Source of the DNA: CAZWRN01 sp964636275
GTDB lineage: Bacteria; Patescibacteriota; Microgenomatia; Daviesbacterales; UBA10151
Length of the DNA: 12,226 bases
Assembly (NCBI GenBank): GCA_964636275.1
Contig: CAZWRN010000028.1
Coordinates: 1-12,226 of the forward strand
Direction of reading: 5' to 3'
The position numbers and the translations under genes were made by a program. Numbering within the stretch: position 1 is the first letter of the stretch; each line of letters opens with the position of its first letter. Below are positions 6,114-11,647 of this stretch, piece after piece. The notes below the pieces were generated by a model. It saw only the letters and a list, made by a program, of their open reading frames with translations, made no database searches and was not told the DNA's origin.

Positions 6114-6524
6114 TTACTTTTTTTCAGGAATTTTTGAGGTACAGTGTGCACAGCGGGTCGCCTCTTTTGGGATCTCAGACAGACAGTAAGGACATTTCTG
6201 GGTGGAAGGGTCCTCTGTTTTTTTGCGACTATTGACGGCACTGATCAAACGATTGGTAGGCATTACGACAAAGAAATATACTGTGAAAGCAATGATCAGA
6301 AAAGAGATAATGGCATTTAAAAAATCTCCATACTTTAGCGTCAGATTGCCAAACATGATGGTCTGAGTAGAAAAATCTGTATGACCGGTGAGTAACGCTA
6401 AAACTGGATTGAGGAAACTAGCGACAAATGACTGAACAACATTGTTAAAGGCCTGACCGATCACAATACCCACACCCAGATCGATCACATTGCCTCTAAG
6501 AATAAACTGTTTGAATCCTTGCAT
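6114..6524 (-). CDS. mscL: Large-conductance mechanosensitive channel MscL with C-terminal zinc ribbon
   Basis: The 136-residue product is MscL. The N-terminal FKQFILRGNVIDLGVGIVIG (4-23) is the family hallmark leading into pore helix TM1 (about 15-38), followed by a periplasmic loop (about 42-66) and TM2 (about 68-91). MscL opens as a homopentamer under membrane tension and releases solutes on osmotic downshift. The C-terminus ends in a CPYC...CAHC zinc ribbon (Cys111, Cys114, Cys125, Cys128) instead of the usual charged amphipathic helix bundle. This form occurs in some other lineages, so it is a known but little-studied variant. The ribbon would sit in the cytoplasm below the pore. A leaderless-type promoter overlaps a short dyad upstream. 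Confidence 0.93.
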   Translation of the reverse strand: MQGFKQFILRGNVIDLGVGIVIGQAFNNVVQSFVASFLNPVLALLTGHTDFSTQTIMFGNLTLKYGDFLNAIISFLIIAFTVYFFVVMPTNRLISAVNSRKKTEDPSTQKCPYCLSEIPKEATRCAHCTSKIPEKK

Positions 6525-6530
6525 TGGCTA

Positions 6531-6559
6531 AATATACTCTTAAAAAGAGTAAAATTCAA
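6531..6559 (-). promoter_or_regulatory. Promoter of mscL with palindrome in the spacer
   Basis: On the minus strand TTGAAT (6554-6559), a 17-base spacer and TATATT (6531-6536) end 6 bases before the ATG at 6524. The spacer contains the perfect hairpin/palindrome ACTCTT-AAA-AAGAGT (6536-6550). It could be a repressor site placed between the boxes, or a weak hairpin at the end of the upstream gene, whose stop codon is only 12 bases further up. Confidence 0.6.
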
Positions 6560-6561
6560 CT

Positions 6562-7185
6562 TTATGACCACAAAAGCAAAACAAGCGCCAAGAAAGCCAT
6601 GCCAAAATCTTCAATCAAAGTAATTTTTGTCAGAGGTACTTTTAAAAATGTTCCCAAACAGGCACACTGAAACTGTTCTTTTTTGGCTAGCTTAATCGCC
6701 ACCCCGGCTCCGGATATTACCATTACAACAATCTCCAACATCAAAAGCCACGGCTGCGACATCAAAATAATCATCAAAAGTCCAAAGCCTAGCTCAATAA
6801 AAGGATAGATATAGCCATATTCATACCAACGTTTGGCTATCAGATCGTAGGTTGAATATCCTTGGGCAAAACCCTCTAAATCGACCAGTTTAAAACCACT
6901 GAAGGTGATGAAAAAACCGATCATAAAATATTCAATTAGATTTCGGAGTGAAAAACCTTGGGCGGCAGATATAAAAACTGCCACAATTGTAATCAACCCC
7001 ACTATGACAAAAAGTGGTTGATAATCTTTGAGTGAAAATTTTTTCTTAGTTTGATCTTCATGCTCTATAAGAGCTGTCAGATGAGAAACTTTTGATTGAG
7101 GCACCAATTTCATTCCACATTTGGAACAACGGGCTGGTTTAGCTGAAGTGATTTCCGGATGCATCGGACAAACAAAGTGCTGCAT
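6562..7185 (-). CDS. Heavy-metal-binding domain fused to MauE-like membrane protein
   Basis: The 207-residue product starts with a small metal-binding motif (HFVCPMHPE at 3-11, then CSKCGMKLVP at 20-29; Cys6, His9, Cys20, Cys23). This is the heavy-metal-binding domain seen at the N-terminus of copper/silver ATPases and efflux proteins. After a charged linker (31-55), four or five hydrophobic helices follow (from about 56 to 206). The membrane part resembles MauE/DoxX-like proteins, including the late-positioned FQCACLG (172-178, Cys174 and Cys176). MauE proteins are thought to pass electrons or support disulfide chemistry across the membrane. The fusion suggests a metal-linked redox role, which is inference. 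It lies 29 bases after the 74-residue membrane protein and has its own extended -10 box. Confidence 0.72.
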   Translation of the reverse strand: MQHFVCPMHPEITSAKPARCSKCGMKLVPQSKVSHLTALIEHEDQTKKKFSLKDYQPLFVIVGLITIVAVFISAAQGFSLRNLIEYFMIGFFITFSGFKLVDLEGFAQGYSTYDLIAKRWYEYGYIYPFIELGFGLLMIILMSQPWLLMLEIVVMVISGAGVAIKLAKKEQFQCACLGTFLKVPLTKITLIEDFGMAFLALVLLLWS

Positions 7186-7191
7186 AGTTGT

Positions 7192-7200
7192 AATATACCA
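7192..7200 (-). promoter_or_regulatory. Extended -10 promoter of the metal-binding/MauE-like gene
   Basis: On the minus strand TGG-TATATT ends 6 bases before the ATG at 7185. There is no recognisable -35 box, since that position falls at the stop codon of the upstream gene. The gene may thus be transcribed both from here and by read-through. Confidence 0.5.
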
Positions 7201-7214
7201 AAGAATTATAAGAA

Positions 7215-7439
7215 TTACTGGTTAGATTTGTAGAAAACGGCGGCAGAAACAGCAGCGATGGATAGATTGATAATCGCATTTTCACCATTTCCCATCATAT
7301 AGCCATCATAGACTAGTACTAAAGTGCCCAAACCATAAATAAACAGAAACAAATTTTGGATCCGTCGATCTTTTTTAGACATTAGTAAAAATTGCAGTAG
7401 CCAAGCTACGGCAATCATGATCAGGCCCAGGGCAGTCAT
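7215..7439 (-). CDS. Hypothetical 74-residue membrane protein
   Basis: The product has about three hydrophobic segments (roughly 4-20, 30-46 and 55-69), separated by a basic loop (SKKDRR, 21-26) and a Gly/Asn-rich loop (MMGNGEN, 48-54). It ends in a short basic tail. I do not recognise a family. It lies 29 bases upstream of the metal-binding/MauE-like gene on the same strand and is probably read with it, so a partner role in that membrane system is possible. Upstream on the minus strand a perfect TTGACA -35 box (7469-7474) is present, with the AT-rich TGACTATAAAT near the ATG as the -10 region. The exact -10 is unclear (GACTAT at a 17-base spacer, or TATAAA at 20). An internal ATG at 7418 is an alternative start. 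Confidence 0.6.
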   Translation of the reverse strand: MTALGLIMIAVAWLLQFLLMSKKDRRIQNLFLFIYGLGTLVLVYDGYMMGNGENAIINLSIAAVSAAVFYKSNQ

Positions 7440-7488
7440 ATATTTATAGTCACTTTTTTTTAGCTAAATGTCAACAGCTGGTATTAAC

Positions 7489-7517
7489 TTGCCTTACAAT
7501 GTCTTATAGTTTAAAAT
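7489..7517 (+). promoter_or_regulatory. Promoter of the Asp-box propeller gene, leaderless type
   Basis: TTGCCT (7489-7494), a 17-base spacer and TAAAAT (7512-7517) end 6 bases before the ATG at 7524. No Shine-Dalgarno is present. It lies back-to-back with the TTGACA promoter of the minus-strand gene at 7439. Confidence 0.6.
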
Positions 7518-7523
7518 GAGCCA

Positions 7524-8510
7524 ATGCAATTTTTTTCGATTCGTCAGATCCTTTTAATTGATATGTTTTTTTTGATACTCATCTGGGGAGGTATTTTTAC
7601 CCTGGTTTTGACAGATCATTCATATCGACTTTTTGTCCCAACCGTTGAGCTCCCTACCTGGTTGCAAAAACTGCCTGATATCGATCTGCAACCAGCTAAA
7701 GAATCTCCCTGGAGGCAGGATTTATTTATGGGAATGGGAGATATCAACAATTTAGGGGGTAAAAGCTTTTTAATTCATGGTACAGCTACTCCTAGCGCTG
7801 TTGTACGGAATGACTCGGTGGTTGTTTATTTCAACTATTTTCCACCTCAAAATCGTCAGTCATTTGGCAAGATTTTTTGGATCAAATCAACAGACCAAGG
7901 CAAAAAATGGTCTGACCCCGCGCCTATTGTGATCAATGATCTGCCTTCACTTGCCAGTTATCCTATATCGCCCCAGGTAGTTGTACTTCCTAGCGGAAAA
8001 ATAAAACTTTATTTTCTGGCAAAAGCTACCCAGGCCACTCATAACAGTTTGTATGCTGCTTTATCCAATGATGGTGTCAACTTCACATACGATCCGACAA
8101 CATCTTTTCAAATAGAAAATGAGTCGCTAACCGCTTTTACTGTAGCAATTTTGGGAGAACGGATGCATCTGGTAGCATTTACAGATCAAGGAGCTTTAAG
8201 CCAGACCGCTTATAACGCCATTTCCTATGACACTAAAGTATTTACCCGTTTAGCTGATCTAAAAATTGAAGATTCTTTTTATGGACAGTCTCATCTGACT
8301 ACCCAGGGAGGACAGCTGTATTTGATAGGAAGTTCCAATCGTGGACTATGGAAAAGTTCATCAAACGATGGTAACTCCTGGAGCAGTCCTAGCTATTATG
8401 GATTACCGGCCCAAAATCCGAGTGCTGTCTATACAGGGGAAAAATACCTACTTTTTTATACCGACAACCCGGCTCCCCAAACTTCAGCTGATTCAACTAA
8501 CCAGCTTTAA
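7524..8510 (+). CDS. Membrane-anchored Asp-box (sialidase-fold) beta-propeller protein
   Basis: The 328-residue product has an N-terminal hydrophobic helix (about 8-30), a Pro-rich linker (39-63) and a domain with sialidase-type Asp boxes: STDQGKKW (122-129), SNDGVNF (181-187) and SSNDGNSW (279-286). Such boxes mark BNR-repeat propellers found in sialidases and other exported glycan-binding or glycan-cutting proteins. Intervening strands such as QVVVLPSGKIKLYF (151-164) fit a bladed propeller. I do not see the full arginine triad and acidic/Tyr catalytic set of true sialidases, so enzyme activity is unproven; GH43/GH32-like folds are alternatives. It is probably displayed outside the cell. 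The last 18 bases overlap the convergent small membrane gene. Confidence 0.75.
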   Translation: MQFFSIRQILLIDMFFLILIWGGIFTLVLTDHSYRLFVPTVELPTWLQKLPDIDLQPAKESPWRQDLFMGMGDINNLGGKSFLIHGTATPSAVVRNDSVVVYFNYFPPQNRQSFGKIFWIKSTDQGKKWSDPAPIVINDLPSLASYPISPQVVVLPSGKIKLYFLAKATQATHNSLYAALSNDGVNFTYDPTTSFQIENESLTAFTVAILGERMHLVAFTDQGALSQTAYNAISYDTKVFTRLADLKIEDSFYGQSHLTTQGGQLYLIGSSNRGLWKSSSNDGNSWSSPSYYGLPAQNPSAVYTGEKYLLFYTDNPAPQTSADSTNQL

Positions 8511-8708
8511 AACGATCGTTAAAATAAAGCTAGTACTGACTGAAACGATTAAAGGCAAGACTATTTTAACTTTACCTGTCTGATTGAGTGCTAGCCTTAG
8601 TTGTTTTTTTAGATATGATTCCTCAGAAGCCAGACAGACTGCCAGGCCAAAAATTGCTGAAGCTAAACAAAAATAAAAAAGTGGTTGATTGATAAAGGAG
8701 GTGAGCAT
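8493..8708 (-). CDS. Hypothetical 71-residue two-helix membrane protein
   Basis: The product has two hydrophobic segments (about 9-27 and 49-69) joined by a charged loop (EESYLKKQLRLALNQTGKVK, 29-48). This is a helical-hairpin layout with both ends probably on the same side. No family is recognised. It is supported as a gene by its membrane-protein composition and by an extended -10 promoter (TGA-TAAGAT, 8716-8724) 7 bases before the ATG at 8708. It lies 70 bases downstream of the AlkD-like gene on the same strand, and its last 18 bases overlap the end of the propeller gene on the other strand. It might be a membrane partner of that gene, but nothing shows this directly. Confidence 0.55.
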   Translation of the reverse strand: MLTSFINQPLFYFCLASAIFGLAVCLASEESYLKKQLRLALNQTGKVKIVLPLIVSVSTSFILTIVLKLVS

Positions 8709-8715
8709 TAGCCAG

Positions 8716-8724
8716 ATCTTATCA
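8716..8724 (-). promoter_or_regulatory. Extended -10 promoter of the two-helix membrane gene
   Basis: On the minus strand TGA-TAAGAT is an extended -10 element ending 7 bases before the ATG at 8708. A weak -35-like TGGAAA lies 17 bases further up (8739-8744). The predicted mRNA has at most a base or so of leader. Confidence 0.45.
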
Positions 8725-8778
8725 AAGAATACTGTTGTTTTCCAGTAATAATCCGGTAAGACAGCTCAACAAAAAAAA

Positions 8779-9489
8779 CTACCTCTTCAAATATTTCTGC
8801 CGTTCATCAACTGGAAAATGTTCGATGGCATAGCGGAGCATAGTTCGCGGCATCTGACGATAATGCTGGTTTAAAAACTGCCTTTCTGTGTCTGGCGATA
8901 TTCTCTTACCAACTTCCCGCAACATCCATCCAGCAGCTTTGTGAATCAGATCATGTTTATCTGACAAGAGCTTTTCAGCTAAATCAAAAGTGTCTTTATA
9001 TTCCTGATTTTTTTTAATAAATTGGAAAGTTGCAATGATCGCGATCCGCCTCTCCCACCATTTTTTTGAATTGGTTAAAGTATATAAAATTGTTCGGTCT
9101 TTTTTGGTTAAGAGACTGTCACCCAATATTTTATCGGCTGATGAATCGACCAGATCCCAGTCATTGATATACTCTGTATGTTTTAAATAAAATCTGACAA
9201 TCTGGCTTTTGGTGTATTCATCGGCTCGCTGATATTTTAAAACCAAAATAAATAAAGCAATTAGCCTTTCCTCATGAACCTCTGATTTGAGCAGTGTTTC
9301 AACATCGTTAAAATCTAAATCGATAAACTGCTTGGCCACTTTTCGTGAATCCGGAACTGAAACGCCTCGGAAAATTTCTTTGTTAGTTTTTTGATCTGAG
9401 TGAAAAAATTTTTGAAGAAAATCATTTTTTTCCAGTCGCCAGTATTTTTTTAACTCGTCTTTAAGATCACGAAGTAGGAGTGGAGCCAT
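8779..9489 (-). CDS. AlkD-like DNA alkylation repair glycosylase (HEAT-repeat)
   Basis: The 236-residue, all-helical product matches the AlkC/AlkD-type DNA alkylation repair family (PF08713). These HEAT-like proteins excise bulky or positively charged N3- and N7-alkylpurines from DNA. Conserved blocks are GVSVPDSRKVAK (42-53), INDWDLVDSSA (108-118), WWERRIAIIAT (144-154), DKHDLIHKAAGWMLREVGKR (177-196) and MPRTMLRYAIEHF (213-225). Trp111, Asp115, Arg147/148 and Trp188 sit where Bacillus cereus AlkD has Trp109, Asp113, Arg148 and Trp187, so the enzyme should be active. Length is normal for the family. The ATG at 9489 is supported by a promoter ending 6 bases upstream. A run of eight T follows the stop codon, but no stem precedes it. 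Confidence 0.92.
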   Translation of the reverse strand: MAPLLLRDLKDELKKYWRLEKNDFLQKFFHSDQKTNKEIFRGVSVPDSRKVAKQFIDLDFNDVETLLKSEVHEERLIALFILVLKYQRADEYTKSQIVRFYLKHTEYINDWDLVDSSADKILGDSLLTKKDRTILYTLTNSKKWWERRIAIIATFQFIKKNQEYKDTFDLAEKLLSDKHDLIHKAAGWMLREVGKRISPDTERQFLNQHYRQMPRTMLRYAIEHFPVDERQKYLKR

Positions 9490-9495
9490 GTGACC

Positions 9496-9524
9496 AGAAT
9501 ACGTAAGGCGATAGTAAATTGCAA
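9496..9524 (-). promoter_or_regulatory. Promoter of the AlkD-like gene, leaderless type
   Basis: On the minus strand TTGCAA (9519-9524), a 17-base spacer and TATTCT (9496-9501) end 6 bases before the ATG at 9489. The rest of the 164-base gap up to 9654 holds the opposite promoter; I see nothing else in 9525-9610. Confidence 0.55.
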
Positions 9525-9610
9525 TAGACTGATCATTTAGAATAATTAAACCAATCTATTGAAAAACTTAAATTAAAACCGTGTAAGGAACAGATAAGCA
9601 TGTTTCGAAC

Positions 9611-9639
9611 TTGTTTTTTGTAAGAGACTTTTTTATATT
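9611..9639 (+). promoter_or_regulatory. Promoter of the GT-C glycosyltransferase gene
   Basis: TTGTTT (9611-9616), a 17-base spacer and TATATT (9634-9639) predict a start near 9646, giving a leader of only about 8 bases before the ATG at 9654. There is no Shine-Dalgarno in it. Confidence 0.55.
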
Positions 9640-9648
9640 GAATCTCTT
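9622..9648. promoter_or_regulatory. Inverted repeat around the -10 box of the glycosyltransferase promoter
   Basis: AAGAGA (9622-9627) and TCTCTT (9643-9648) are perfect 6-base arms flanking the -10 box TATATT (9634-9639). A protein bound here would block the promoter. The arms are short, so chance is a real alternative. Confidence 0.3.
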
Positions 9649-9653
9649 GCTGT

Positions 9654-11366
9654 ATGTACCGCTATTTACTCGTCATTTTAATTTTACTGATTGCTTTTAC
9701 TTTACGTTTTTGGAATGTGGCAGGAAATCCGCAGGGACTCTACTATGATGAAATAGATGCCGGCTATCACGCCAGAAGCATTTTACAAACTGGCAGGGAT
9801 TATCGAGGAGATCAGTCCTTTTTTTATGCAAGTTCATTTTTAGATCCACGCCCCCCTATTCCCGTCTATCTGACTGTTATTTCAACTGCCCTGTTTTCAA
9901 CTCCTGAATTGCAGGTCAGGATGGGCCAGGTGATACTAGGCACTATCAATGTTGGCTTATTTTTCTGGCTGATCTATAAATGGAGTCGTAATTACTGGCT
10001 GGGAATTATAGGTATGCTGGTAACTGCCACCAATCCCTGGTGGATACAATTCTCTCGCTACAATCATGAAGCCCATACTACATTGTTTTTCCCGTTGGTC
10101 GGCATTATTTTGTTTTTATATGGATTAGAACGGAAAAAATTTCTTTATTTTTTCTTTTCAACCATTGTTATCGCCTTAAGTATTTTTACCTACCGCACGA
10201 TGAGTCTTCTGACACCTATTGTGTTTTTATCTTTAGGAGTAGTTTATTTCTCTGCCATCAAAAAAATTCTGAATCCCAAGAAGATTATTTTACTTGTCGG
10301 GTGTTTTCTATTAATCACCAGTTCACTGATTATAACGACAACATTGTTTGCCAAAGACAAACCACGTATTGCTCAGATAGCTATTTTTGTTGATCCAGCT
10401 ACTCCGATTCAGATACAGAGAGAACGCGAGCTTGATTCTGGTGATCTCGAAAATCCGGTTATCGGTAAAAGGGCCGATTTGCTGTCTTATATTTTTCATA
10501 ACAAAGTGGAAAGCTTTCTGGAGGAATTTGCTCGAAGTTATTATTCAGCGTACTCAACTGATTTTTTGTTTAGCAGAGGTGACAAAAATCATCGTCACTC
10601 TATTGATGGGCAAGGGATGGTTTTTTACACCGATATTATTTTGATTGGTTTTGGTATCTACTTTTTATTTAAAAATAGGCAACAGCCTTTTGCCAAACTG
10701 GTGTTAATCCTATTTTTCTTGGCTCCTATCCCCTCTGCTCTCACCCAAGATGGCGCTGCTCATGCATCACGTATGTTTTTCTACTCATTCCCTCTCCTGT
10801 TTATTATTTGCTGCGGTTGGTACTTTTTTTACCAATCGGTTAGGCAAATTTCTTTTGGCAAAATAATCATTCTGATACTTATTTTCTGCCATGTTTCACT
10901 ATTTACCTTCTATCTGCATGAATACCATATCCACTATAAAATAGATTCTGGCAGATGGTTTTCTTCCCCCTATAAAATGGCAATTCAAAAAATCATGCAA
11001 TACCAATCGTCTTACGATCATATTGTGATGGTGCCTCATCCAGATCCACCCAATCTACATTTACTTTTTTGGGGAAATATCCTACCGGCCGATGCCCAGC
11101 GTTTTGGGTCAAATTATAATGAAACCAAAAATGATGGTTCATTTATAGATCGGTTCAAAATAGCTGACTTACCCACTAATGATCTTGATCTGGCCAATGC
11201 TTTACAGCCAAAAACACTGTATCTGGTGACTCAGCAGGAGTTGCATGCAGATTTGAGAGGAGATAAAACCCCACCTGCTGGTATTGATCTGGTTGATGTT
11301 ATTACCTACCCAGATAAAGAGGTAGCTTTTTATTTGATAAAAAAATCTGATAGGATAAATAAATGA
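9654..11366 (+). CDS. GT-C family (PMT/ArnT-like, GT39/GT83-type) glycosyltransferase
   Basis: The 570-residue membrane protein has about ten or more hydrophobic helices and a soluble C-terminal part (about 430-570). The first external loop carries the GT-C acidic signature YYDEIDAGYHA (30-40, Asp32/Glu33), followed by LDPRPPIPVYL (63-73), which fits the PMT_2 pattern of a basic-Pro-Pro-hydrophobic segment before helix 2. NPWWIQFSRYNHEA (127-140) is another family-typical block. Such enzymes use polyprenyl-phosphate-linked sugars and transfer them outside the membrane to lipid, glycan or protein. Donor and acceptor cannot be told. Given the many anchored exoproteins nearby, surface-protein or envelope glycosylation is a fair guess. 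It is joined by an ATGA overlap to the small gene that follows. Confidence 0.85.
   Translation: MYRYLLVILILLIAFTLRFWNVAGNPQGLYYDEIDAGYHARSILQTGRDYRGDQSFFYASSFLDPRPPIPVYLTVISTALFSTPELQVRMGQVILGTINVGLFFWLIYKWSRNYWLGIIGMLVTATNPWWIQFSRYNHEAHTTLFFPLVGIILFLYGLERKKFLYFFFSTIVIALSIFTYRTMSLLTPIVFLSLGVVYFSAIKKILNPKKIILLVGCFLLITSSLIITTTLFAKDKPRIAQIAIFVDPATPIQIQRERELDSGDLENPVIGKRADLLSYIFHNKVESFLEEFARSYYSAYSTDFLFSRGDKNHRHSIDGQGMVFYTDIILIGFGIYFLFKNRQQPFAKLVLILFFLAPIPSALTQDGAAHASRMFFYSFPLLFIICCGWYFFYQSVRQISFGKIIILILIFCHVSLFTFYLHEYHIHYKIDSGRWFSSPYKMAIQKIMQYQSSYDHIVMVPHPDPPNLHLLFWGNILPADAQRFGSNYNETKNDGSFIDRFKIADLPTNDLDLANALQPKTLYLVTQQELHADLRGDKTPPAGIDLVDVITYPDKEVAFYLIKKSDRINK
11348..11365 (+). promoter_or_regulatory. 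Ribosome site and ATGA coupling for the 94-residue gene
   Basis: TAGGAT (11351-11356 region) lies 7 bases before the ATG at 11363 and gives a modest Shine-Dalgarno (AGGA). The ATG overlaps the TGA of the upstream gene as ATGA (11363-11366), so the two are probably translated in a coupled way. This internal gene of an operon has a Shine-Dalgarno, while the first genes mostly lack one. Confidence 0.5.
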
Positions 11367-11647
11367 CCAAAACTGATCAGTACTATCTTTTAATGCTTGA
11401 GCAAAATAAAAAATTGTTTGAAGTTTTTCGGGAAGTTCATGATGAATATGCAAAAGACCCCCAAAAATATCAGGAGCTTTTTAATGAGATCGGTCGGGAT
11501 GTCCAGGATGTAGTCAGACGGTATGAAAATATGCTCTGTTCGGGGACCGAAAGTGGCGGCTATGGCAAATTTAGTACAAAGCTGTCCGAAAAATGGCAGG
11601 CACTGATAGTTAAAAACTTCCCAAAGTACCACTCGATTGGTTTTTAA
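11363..11647 (+). CDS. Hypothetical 94-residue soluble protein, coupled to the glycosyltransferase
   Basis: The product is charged and mostly helical in its first 55 residues (LEQNKKLFEVFREVHDEY, 12-29; DVQDVVRRYE, 46-55). It then has a conserved-looking core, CSGTESGGYGKFSTKLSEKWQ (59-79), and ends NFPKYHSIGF. It has no membrane helix or signal peptide, so it should be cytoplasmic. I recall very similar short proteins (pattern: helix, LC...ESG-YGK/KYS, L-EKF, FP-ID-IGV) in other Microgenomates/Patescibacteria genomes, without a known function; this is memory, not a search. The ATGA junction ties it to the glycosyltransferase. Its last 38 bases overlap the convergent trhO gene, yet both frames stay open and look genuine. 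Confidence 0.75.
   Translation: MTKTDQYYLLMLEQNKKLFEVFREVHDEYAKDPQKYQELFNEIGRDVQDVVRRYENMLCSGTESGGYGKFSTKLSEKWQALIVKNFPKYHSIGF

Noticed and set aside
8695..8704. Perfect AAGGAGGTGA (anti-16S) on the plus strand
   Set aside because: No ATG, GTG or TTG follows at useful distance with a real frame; on the minus strand these bases are simply codons 2-5 of the small membrane gene.
8771..8781. Run of eight T directly after the AlkD-like stop codon as a terminator
   Set aside because: No GC-containing stem precedes the T-run, so it does not meet the form of an intrinsic terminator.
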